This document shows, piece by piece, positions 32,635 to 64,000 of a DNA stretch of 64,000 bases. Below the pieces are notes generated by a model. It was not told where the DNA came from. It was given only the letters and a program-made list of their open reading frames with translations, and searched no databases. Numbering within the stretch: position 1 is the stretch's first letter; the number at the start of each line of letters is the position of its first letter. Position numbers and translations under genes: made by a program. The DNA is from Leptobrachium leishanense (lineage: Eukaryota; Chordata; Amphibia; Anura; Megophryidae): assembly GCA_009667805.1 (NCBI GenBank), contig CM019075.1, positions 17,228,376 through 17,292,375 on the forward strand, written 5' to 3'.

Positions 32635-33515
32635 CAGGGTTATCCAAAGAGATTCGAAAAGTCACCGCACGTTCGGTGACTTTTCGTTCTCTTCAATTCG
32701 GTTCCTTTTGCCGATTGCATTTCGGTGACCCTGCGGTGTATTCAGCAAACACCACAGGGTCGCCGAATTGCAGGGAAAAGCTGCCGCAAACCTGACGAAA
32801 ACTAACCGAATGCACGCTGAAAACAAGCAAAAACATCTGGATTAACCTTCGAAAAAGCCGAACAGGAGCCGAACAGGAGCCGAATCACACAGAGCCGAAG
32901 CAGTGAATAAATTAGAAAAAACATTTGTATGAATCTGGGAAAAAGAAACGCTGTTTGCAAAGAAACTACTAAGCGAAAATGTCTGAAATTTTCACAGGAG
33001 GCCCAGGGAATGATAATAAAGAGGGCTGTTACAGAAAAAAGAAGTAAACTTAAAAGAAAAAAAAAAAAAAAATCGGACTTTTAATTTTTTTTTAAAAAAT
33101 TCAGAAAAATGCTTAAAGTATCCTAAAAAATCTATAAATAAAGAGACTTTTTGCTGCAGAATTTTATAATGAACGGTTTATTAGATATTGGATTAAAACG
33201 GGAATATTTTTAACATTGAAGTCTATGGGATTCTCCTGAATAAATTTGCCGAATTAAACCACCGAATGGCAGGGCATTAGGGGAACCTTTCACTGCTGGT
33301 TTGTGTTCTCTGAATAGCCGAAGCAGTGCTTTTTCATGGGGATTTCACTGCCCTCGAATAGGCACCGAACAGGCACCGTATGTGCAGGCAATTCGCCAGG
33401 ATTTGGCGAATTGCCTGCTCTCTGGATAGCCGAATGGCCAGGAAAGGGAACCGAACGCTGATTTTCAGCGTTCGGTTACCTTTCTCAAGCAATTCGATCT
33501 CTTTGAATAACCCCC
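32635..33515. mobile_element. MITE family 2 copy d
   Basis: Begins CAGGGTTATCCAAAGAGATT and ends AATTCGATCTCTTTGAATAA then a C run replacing CCCTG. Flanked by CAA at 32632-32634 and 33516-33518. 881 bp, very similar to copy a. Confidence 0.8.
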
Positions 33516-33765
33516 CAAGTGTCTGTTTAGGGGCTCCATGCTAAATTTTGAAGCACCCAGATGTCTTTTTTGTTATGATCTCCATATGTTGTTGGTGTGC
33601 GGGTGTCTTTATTAGGGTCTCCATATATTCACGGTTTGTGGGTGTCTTTTTAGGGTCTCCTCCATATATTTGGTGTATACAGGTGCCTTAAGGTGCTCCT
33701 TCTTATATCTGGAGCGTGCGGGAGTCTTTCTAAGCGCTATTCCATATTTTCAGGGTGTGCAGGTG
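33516..33765. repeat. 41-bp minisatellite, right block
   Basis: Diverged copies of the 32156-32634 unit (GGTGTCTTTTTAGGGTCTCC and similar) continue after the MITE. Confidence 0.75.
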
Positions 33766-34739
33766 TAGAACACACCTGCAATGCAATAAAACTGACAGTG
33801 ATCCGCCCCTAATCCATAATAAACATTAGAATTCGCTCTGTAAAGAAGATACTTTGCTCTGGTTCTAAATTACATTTTTATTTAAAGAAACGGCACTGGC
33901 TGGTAAACGCGGCGCCTCAGCCCACGTGTCCAGCGACATCCCAACGTCCCTTCCATTCTTTGGTCCTTTTAGATTTGGATCAAGAGACCGCCACTGGTAG
34001 CTGTGGTTTAAACACCGTTTATAGAGCTGGTCCTTTTCCCAGAGGAGATCCCCCCCCCCCCTTCAGAAGAGGCAATAATAGTGAAACAACAGAAATGAAT
34101 GTAAGAAGAAAAAATAAATTCTAGTTTAGCTGACATTTTTTTTTGTTTCAAACTTAAAACGTTGCAAATCGATTAGCTGCCGGCCCTTTAACGTACGAAT
34201 TCCCTACGCGATCAGAAGACTGCAATGATGAGCATCCAAAAGGCAAGCGATAGCTTAAAAACTGCATTTTGCAAGAGCAACATGCCGACCTAAGGCTTCT
34301 GTAATGAAGACATAACCTCCATTCGATATCTCCTCTGCCGAAGATTCAATACCATCAAGACTGCAGCTTCTAAATTAAGATACATGCAAAAAAAATAATA
34401 TACGGCGATCAATACAAATATTCCCAGGCCAAGCTTAAAACACACACACACAAAAAGCTGTGTTTATGCATAGGTTAGGGCTAAGCCACTGCACTTTTCT
34501 GCTGAGGAATAAAATCATTAAATAAAAATAAAAATCTTTAAATACAGGTAAAGGTTGGGTAATACACACCTTGACCGGCAAGACATGTTTCAATTCATTC
34601 CCTCTGGCATCACGTACATTAAAGGGTCTATTCACAAATCGCATGCAATTTCGGTGCGTTCCTGTTTGAATTCACTATTTAGCGAATGGTCACCGTATTT
34701 TGCAGTGTTCTCCATATGGGAAAAATAGCAATAAGCTAT
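33766..34739. other. No gene recognised
   Basis: Intergenic sequence. Nothing identifiable on either strand. Confidence 0.35.
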
Positions 34740-34933
34740 GGCAAGTTATCAGACCCCTGAGGCCCCGTATATATTTATATAAAATTAATAGATCCCCCAA
34801 GGCCCCTTATATAAAGTTATCAGATCCCTCTAAGTCCCCGTTTCTCTAAACTAAACAGGTTTAAGCTCGTTAGAATTTTTTCATAATTTAGTTGCCCATC
34901 TCTGCACTTTTCTAGCACCATAATATTTTTATT
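34740..34933 (-). pseudogene. CR1-type LINE fragment, 3' side
   Basis: Matches the C-terminal coding part of the 25245-27158 element on the minus strand (CCCCGTTTCTCTAAACTAAA and CAGGTTTAAGCTCGTTAG on plus). Separated from its other half by the MITE at 34934. Confidence 0.75.
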
Positions 34934-35173
34934 TTACCTGCCTGGCGGTCCGATTTTGCATGTCAGAATCGGTAAAAAATTTTATCCCCCTGGCGGCATT
35001 CCCAAGTGTGGCTCGGGGTTAAACTTAGATGCTGAAAAGGGTAACCGAGGCACACTCAGGCTGACGGGAACGCAGGGACAGGTATGTATCAGCCCGAGTG
35101 TGGCTCGGGGTTACATTTTTCAACATTTACGTTTAACCTGAGCCACACTCGGGAATACCGCCAGGGAGGTTAA
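34934..35173. mobile_element. TTAA-type MITE (CCTCCCTGGCGG family) inside the CR1 fragment
   Basis: Left end ACCTGCCTGGCGGTCCGATT and right end AATACCGCCAGGGAGGTTAA. Long complementary segments inside (GTGTGGCTCGGGGTTAAACT and TAACCTGAGCCACACTCGGG) allow it to fold on itself. The left TTAA has mutated to TTTA. Confidence 0.75.
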
Positions 35174-35495
35174 AACGGGTGCCCAGAATCACACGGCATA
35201 GTCAAGGTGCGTCTTAACATAATTTTGTCTCTCTTATAAATCAATGGTTTCATCCTGAGAGTAATTCCCCTTTTAATGCCAATACCTTGCTGGCCTTGGC
35301 GGCTGCTGTTTGACATTATTCCCAAATCCTTCTCCTGCATTGATTTCCCTAACTCCGTACCATTTAGGGTATAAGTGGCTTGTGTGTTCTTCACTCCAAA
35401 GTGCATAACCTTGTATTTATCTACAGTAAATTTCATCTGCCACTTGAGTGCCCAGTCCCCCAATCTAAATCCCTGTGCAGAGAAGTAATATTATT
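35174..35495 (-). pseudogene. CR1-type LINE fragment, RT C-terminal part
   Basis: The minus strand encodes GDWALKWQMKFTVDKYKVMH and FGVKNTQATYTLNGTELG, close to the equivalent part of the CR1 element at 25.8-26.0 kb. Frame breaks follow. Confidence 0.8.
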
Positions 35496-36800
35496 TTAGG
35501 ACACAGGATTGAGCGTGCAGGCTCTAGACTTTTAGCATTTTTTCACGAACCAGAAAGTCTACATATATAAATGTAAAGTGGTGTCATAATACAGGGACAT
35601 TGTGAGGTCTTAGGTCAGGTGGTCAGCAATCTTGGCCCTATAGAGGTGTTAAAACTACAATTTCCATCAGCCCAATCTAATGAGTAGCTGTGCATCATGG
35701 CAAATGTAGTTTAAAACATCTGGAGGGCCAACGTTGCTGACCCCTGTCTTAAGGATACAGACGGCTCCCGCAACAAGGTTGAATTGACAGGAGAGAATTT
35801 GTACTGCTCCGACATATTCCACAGCACAGCACTGTTTTATATGAAGTATTGGTAAACCCCCGGCTATTTGAGAACTAGAATTCCCTCGATGTGGTCTTTA
35901 AGAGGTATAAGGGGCATTATGGGAGAAATACACTTCCTGATAGCATCTGGAATGCTATACAGGTTGAGCACCTTTATCTGAAATGCTTGGGACGAGAAGC
36001 ATTTGAGTTTTTTGGTTTTCTCAATACTTGTAATTTGGTATAGCGGTAAACAGCAGAGACAGCCCGGGTCGTTGGTAGCACCAGCCCATCTAGTGGCCAA
36101 CACAGATCGCTGTTTTGAACACAGCTGCCAGCAGGATGAAATGGAAGGTGACTCGAGGAATAAAAAGAAACCAGGCTCCTGAGGCCCAAAGCATGCTACA
36201 ATGGCACGGGCAGAGGGTAGAACAGACGTCAAGAACTGCCATTGGCACCGCTGCAAAACACGTCCGAGATCAGTGGTCAGAAGCCAAAATGGTAGTTTGG
36301 AAATTTCAGATTTCAGGGTCTCTCGCCTTTTGGAATTCCAGTTGATGGGTGCGCAACCTGTACGTAGCAGAAAGATCTGTGGCCATCACCCTCATAGGAA
36401 GACACGCTGATCATGGCTTTTAAATGAAGATAAGGGGTTAATCCCAGTAAAACAAAGAAAACCATGAGAAAAACTGCAGAAATGACGGACCTCTGATTAA
36501 TTCACTCGATTTCTGTGTCTGAACACCCGGACCGTCCCGCAGGAATCTCATTCTTCTAACCGAGTAGGACAAACGAGGCATCCATCACTCCTGTGACGCT
36601 CAGATAAACCTTTGCTCACCAAGACGGGAAAAAAAAGTGAGACAGTGAAGATAGAAAAAAAGAAGAATTTATACAGTCACCCATATCTACAGAGGAGAAC
36701 ACGTAGAAAAATTATAAAAAGCTGTAGTCCGCATCCTGATTGATTTATATTCAGACACCTTCTTTTAAAAGGTAAAAGAACAGAAAAAACAAAACAATAT
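35496..36800. other. No gene recognised
   Basis: Between the CR1 fragment and the CPSF2 3' end. Contains the ZNF143-like palindromic repeat at 35645-35735 and otherwise nothing recognised. Confidence 0.35.
35645..35740. repeat. ZNF143-like palindromic repeat
   Basis: AAAACTACAATTTCCATCAG faces GCATCATGGCAAATGTAGTT then AAAACATCTGGAGGGCCAA, the same hairpin element as at 13400, 16590 and 55760. Confidence 0.65.
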
Positions 36801-36819
36801 TCCAGGAGCTCTCAGTGCA

Positions 36820-36825
36820 TTTAAT
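36820..36825 (-). terminator. Candidate CPSF2 polyadenylation signal ATTAAA
   Basis: ATTAAA on the minus strand lies about 205 nt after the CPSF2 stop codon and is followed by TTGTTTTGTTTTTTCTG, a plausible U/GU-rich downstream element. No AATAAA was seen closer. A more distal site cannot be excluded. Confidence 0.4.
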
Positions 36826-37029
36826 AAAAGAAAACATTCTGCTTTTTCCCCCCCCCCACCTGTCACAGGGAGACATGAAACGCTGTTGTTCTTCACTAGA
36901 GGATCTTCAAAGATTCAGTTCCCATTTACAGCTATAAAAATAAATATACAAAAAAAGAAGATACCCCATGGTCTGCCCACTCGGCATCGAAAAGGTCACC
37001 CACGCGCTTCTTCCTCTGGTATGTCATTT

Positions 37030-60253
<23,224 letters not shown>

Positions 60254-60654
60254 TCAGCGACGCCAAACTCAGCAAAGTTACTGGAAGAATGAATGTATCG
60301 GTCTGACCCTGACTATACGTTTCCCAATTTTTTTCAGATGACACCCCCATGCCCAAACTCTCACCCCCCCCAGACTTTGTGCAGCCCCCTGAAATCTCTC
60401 TCTCTCAAACTGTCGCCCTCACCCTTGATCTGGGATTAAGTTAAGTTGAGGGGGAATGTGTAGGAATGCGGTTCAACCACTAATTTTGCAGAGGGAACCG
60501 AGTTCCCATTGGTCCCACACACTATAAAGCTTGTGTTCAGGGGTTTAATCATATGTTTCTGTGATACTCACAAAGATGATAAATCGCTGTCAAATATCTT
60601 GGCGAGTTCCCACAAACCTTTGTTTTTTAGGACTTGACCCTTTGTCCTCACTAA

Positions 60655-62580
60655 GCCCCCTCCCCACGCGTTCCAAACAGCCCCCTCCACACTCGTTCCC
60701 AGCCCCCTCCACACTCGTTCCTAGCCCCCCTCCCACACTCGTTCCTAGCCCCCCCACCCCACACTCGTTCCTAGCCCCCCCACCCCACTCGTTCCTAGCC
60801 CCCCCTCCCCACTCGTTCCTAGCCCCCCTCCCCACTCGTTCCTAGCCCCACTCGTTCCTAGCCCCCCCCTCCCACACTCGTTCCTAGCCACACTCGTTCC
60901 TAGCCCCCCCTCCCACACTCGTTCCTAGCCCCCCCTCCCACACTCGTTCCTAGCCCCCCTCCCACACTCGTTCCTAGCCCCCCCCTCCCACACTCGTTCC
61001 TAGCCCCACTCGTTCCTAGCCCCCCTCCCACACTCGTTCCTAGCCCCCCCTCCCACACTCGTTCCTAGCCCCACTCGTTCCTAGCCCCCCTCCCACACTC
61101 GTTCCTAGCCCCCCCCACACTCGTTCCTAGCCCCCCCTCCCACACTCGTTCCTAGCCCCCCTCCCACACTCGTTCCTAGCCCCCCCTCCCACACTCGTTC
61201 CTAGCCCCCCCCTCCCACACTCGTTCCTAGCCCCCCCTCCCACACTCGTTCCTAGCCCCCCTCCCACACTCGTTCCTAGCCCCCCCCTCCCACACTCGTT
61301 CCTAGCCCCACTCGTTCCTAGCCCCCCCTCCCACACTCGTTCCTAGCCCCCCTCCCACACTCGTTCCTAGCCCCCCCACCCCACTCGTTCCTAGCCCCCC
61401 CACCCCACTCGTTCCTAGCCCCCCCACCCCACTCGTTCCTAGCCCCCCCACCCCACTCGTTCCTAGCCCCCCCTCGTTCCTAGCCCCCCCTCGTCCTAGC
61501 CCCCCCTCGTTCCTAGCCCCCCCTCGTTCCTAGCCCCCCTCCCACACTCGTTCCTAGCCCCCCTCCCACTCGTTCCTAGCCCCCCCTCCCGCTCGTTCCT
61601 AGCCCCCCCTCCCGCTCGTTCCTAGCCCCCTCCCACGCTCGTTCCTAGCCCCCCCTCCCACTCGTTCCTAGCCCCCCTCCCGCTCGTTCCTAGCCCCCCT
61701 CCCGCTCGTTCCTAGCCCCCCTCCCGCTCGTTCCTAGCCCCCTCCCACGCTCGTTCCTAGCCCCCCCTCCCACGCTCGTTCCTAGCCCCCCCCCACGCTC
61801 GTTCCTAGCCCCCCCCCACGCTCGTTCCTAGCCCCCCCGCTCGTTCCTAGCCCCCCCGCTCGTTCCTAGCCCCCCCGCTCGTTCCTAGCCCCCCCGCTCG
61901 TTCCTAGCCCCCCTCCCACACTCGTTCCTAGCCCCCCCACTCGTTCCTAGCCCCCCCTCCACACTCGTTCCTAGCCCCCCCACTCGTTCCTAGCCCCCCT
62001 CCCACACTCGTTCCTAGCCCCCCTCCCACACTCGTTCCTAGCCCCCCCCCACGCTCGTTCCTAGCCCCCCCACACGCTCGTTCCTAGCCCCCCCACACGC
62101 TCGTTCCTAGCCCCCCTCCCACACTCGTTCCTAGCCCCCCTCCCACACTCGTTCCTAGCCCCCCCTCCACACTCGTTCCTAGCCCCCCCTCCACACTCGT
62201 TCCTAGCCCCCCCTCCACACTCGTTCCTAGCCCCCCCCTCCACACTCGTTCCTAGCCCCCCCTCCCACACTCGTTCCTAGCCCCCCCCCACACTCGTTCC
62301 TAGCCCCCCCTCCACACTCGTTCCTAGCCCCCCCTCCACACTCGTTCCTAGCCCCCCCCACACTCGTTCCTAGCCCCCCCTCCACACTCGTTCCTAGCCC
62401 CCCCTCCCACACTCGTTCCTAGCCCCCCCCTCCACACTCGTTCCTAGCCCCCCCCTCCACACTCGTTCCTAGCCCCCCCCTCCACACTCGTTCCTAGCCC
62501 CCCCCCACACTCGTTCCTAGCCCCCCCCCACACTCGTTCCTAGCCCCCCCCCCCCACACTCGTTCCTAGCCCCCCCCCCC
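60655..62580. repeat. CPSF2 intron 1 minisatellite
   Basis: About 1.9 kb of tandem CACTCGTTCCTAGCCCCCC with variable TCCCA spacers, units of 17-26 bp, about 80 copies estimated from length. Sub-blocks with distinct variants (CCCGCTCGTT at 61590-61900, CCACGC at 61750-62090) show local expansions. The CPSF2 sense strand carries GGGGGG runs separated by about 17-20 nt. Confidence 0.97.
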
Positions 62581-62639
62581 TCACTCAGTCCATTCGTCCC
62601 CACCCCTGGCCCTTTAGCCGGCTTCCCGGTATAGATCAC

Positions 62640-62815
62640 CTGTCAGGCCGGTATCCTCAGAACAGGACGCTGTTTTCGCCCCTCAGTCTCAGTCTTCCGC
62701 TGCCCATGTAACGTTATCCCCGCGCTCCTCGAGGCCTCACACCGGAGCCGGCGCCATCTTCCCAGCGCGCAGGAGCGGGAATCGGGTGGGAGACGCCATC
62801 TGACGTACGTGACAC
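62640..62815 (-). promoter_or_regulatory. CPSF2: CPSF2 CpG promoter and probable non-coding exon 1
   Basis: CpG-rich DNA contains two ATGGCG motifs on the minus strand, AAGATGGCG (62752-62760) and CAGATGGCG (62794-62802), which match the YY1 consensus found just downstream of start sites in housekeeping genes. The palindrome TCACGTACGTCA (62801-62812) contains CRE-like half sites. CTGACAG|GTGATC at 62640 is a good donor for a 5' UTR exon that would join coding exon 1. The start site is not proven. Confidence 0.65.
62737..62799 (-). CDS. Upstream ORF in the CPSF2 5' leader
   Basis: Both ATGs of the YY1-like motifs (62797-62799 and 62755-62757) are in the same frame and share the TGA at 62737-62739, giving 20 or 6 codons (MASPTRF... 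/ MAPAPV). If transcription starts above them they form an upstream ORF. Whether it is translated is unknown. Confidence 0.35.
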   Translation of the reverse strand: MASPTRFPLLRAGKMAPAPV

Positions 62816-62859
62816 GGGGGGAGTGGGCAAGTCAAATGTTATTAATCGCTTCCGAATAG

Positions 62860-63060
62860 CTGAAGGTCGCGATGCTCAGAGAATACAACGTTAAAATGCC
62901 TCAACGTTAATTTAATGTGGTACTGTAACAAACTGGGGTTCACAGTCTATGGGATACACTTGTTAAGCACACCCCTTTCCCGGTTTCATTGGTCTCGCCC
63001 ATTGCCCTCTCTACTCTGTCCTGAGAGCTCAGCTGGAGGCTCGTGGGTGGACGCAGAGCG
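62860..63060 (+). promoter_or_regulatory. Candidate first exon and promoter of a divergent gene (NDUFB1 by synteny)
   Basis: GACGCAGAGCG|GTGAGT at 63060/63061 is a perfect consensus donor on the plus strand, downstream of an ATTGG (inverted CCAAT box) at about 62989. In mammals NDUFB1 and CPSF2 share a bidirectional promoter. No coding sequence is visible, so gene identity is inference only. Confidence 0.4.
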
Positions 63061-63081
63061 GTGAGTGGAGGGGCCGCCTAG

Positions 63082-63890
63082 GTGTACCAACTGCGCAGAC
63101 GGGGGGAGGGGGGTATAACAAGATATACCAACTGCTGCGAGCAGGCGGGGAGGTTACAACCAGATATACCAACTGCTGCGACCAGGCGGGGAGGTTACAA
63201 CCAGATATACCAACTGCTGCGACCAGGCGGGGAGGTTACAACCAGATATACCAACTGCTGCGAGCAGGCGGGGAGGTTACAACCAGATATACCAACTGCT
63301 GCGACCAGGCGGGGAGGTTACAACCAGATATACCAACTGCTGCGAGCAGGCGGGGAGGTTACAACCAGATATACCAACTGCTGCGACAAAGCGGGGAGGT
63401 TACAACCAGATATACCAACTGCTGCGACCAGGCAGGGAGGTTACAACCAGATATACCAACTGCTGCGAGCAGGCGGGGAGGTTACAACCAGATATACCAA
63501 CTGCTGCGAGCAGGCGGGGAGGTTACAACCAGATATATACCAACTGCTGCGACCAGGCGGGGAGGTTACAACCAGATATACCAACTGCTGCGAGCAGGCG
63601 GGGAGGTTACAACCAGATATACCAACTGCTGCGAGCAGGCGGGGAGGTTACAACCAGATATACCAACTGCTGCGACCAGGCGGGGAGGTTACAACCAGAT
63701 ATACCAACTGCTGCGAGCAGGCGGGGAGGTTACAACCAGATATACCAACTGCTGCGACCAGGCGGGGAGGTTACAACCAGATATACCAACTGCTGCGACA
63801 AAGCGGGGAGGTTACAACCAGATATACCAACTGCTGCGACCAGGCGGGGAGGTTACAACCAGATATACCAAGTGCTGCGACTGTTGGAGG
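63082..63890. repeat. 41-bp minisatellite downstream of the divergent donor
   Basis: About 19 units of TGCTGCGACCAGGCGGGGAG followed by GTTACAACCAGATATACCAAC, 41 bp. Variants differ at CGACCA, CGAGCA and CGACAAA; one unit has an extra TA near 63535. The open 270-codon frame exists only because the unit is stop-free in all three frames. Confidence 0.97.
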
Positions 63891-64000
63891 GTGATATGCC
63901 AACTAAAACGATAGGGGGAGGGGGATAAACCCATAAAAACCAACTGCAAAGTAAGAAGCGCCTGCTGGGAATTCTGCCTAGAGAAACCGACCGCAAGGTC
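63891..64000. other. Window end, no gene recognised
   Basis: Probably intron of the putative divergent gene. Nothing identifiable. Confidence 0.35.

Noticed and set aside
62737..62799. Alternative N-terminus for CPSF2 starting at the upstream ATGs
   Set aside because: The frame ends at TGA within the leader, and the downstream ATG at 60217 gives the universal [12 protein letters not shown] start.
63082..63894. A 270-codon open frame at the window end
   Set aside because: The 41-bp unit is not a multiple of three, so the frame cycles through all three phases of the same DNA repeat; not a plausible protein.

Overview
This is a low-gene-density, repeat-dominated vertebrate nuclear window, most likely from an anuran amphibian. 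The evidence is short conserved exons separated by introns of about 0.1 to 7 kb, plus a transposon mix of DIRS tyrosine-recombinase retrotransposons, Tc1/mariner, CR1- and L2/Rex1-type LINEs, hAT, Harbinger-like and TTAA-flanked MITEs, together with many minisatellites. There is no operon structure, CRISPR array, rRNA or tRNA that I can see.

The one complete gene is CPSF2 (CPSF100, cleavage and polyadenylation specificity factor 100 kDa subunit) on the minus strand. Fourteen coding exons run from the start codon at 60217 to the stop codon at 37030. All junctions are GT-AG and in phase, and together they encode 783 residues, against 782 in human as I recall. A CpG-rich promoter with two YY1-like ATGGCG motifs and a probable non-coding first exon lies at about 62640-62815. 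Intron 1 is mostly a 1.9 kb minisatellite. A perfect GTGAGT donor on the plus strand at 63061 suggests a divergent gene, by recalled mammalian synteny NDUFB1, with its own 41-bp minisatellite at the start of its intron.

At the other end, 5319-5433 on the minus strand, a CpG-rich exon encodes a short basic leader plus a hydrophobic segment and ends at a good donor. Its resemblance to the N-terminus of NCKX4, and its position downstream of CPSF2, make it a candidate first coding exon of SLC24A4. The first 5.3 kb would then be its first intron, filled with minisatellites and a solo-LTR-like insertion.

The space between (5.5-36.8 kb) holds no recognisable gene. It contains nested mobile elements, several with target-site duplications that can be read directly: an L1-like poly(A) insertion (7221-8862), a hAT element splitting a 131-bp satellite (9080-10189), Harbinger-like MITEs splitting a 55-bp array and a LINE, a fold-back structure inside a TTAA element (16714-19329), a CR1 LINE inside a GATA-like microsatellite, and degenerate telomere-like repeats (13.78-14.95 kb).

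CPSF2 introns carry antisense-oriented mobile DNA. A DIRS element with inverted termini, an internal complementary region, gag-like, RT/RNase H and tyrosine recombinase regions sits inside a Tc1 remnant in intron 7. A second, decayed DIRS in intron 6 is itself split by a TTAA element. I see no convincing new functional system. The most interesting points are the minisatellites in the first introns of all three putative promoters, the layered insertion chronology, the weak exon 8 splice donor, and the CPSF2 upstream ORF.
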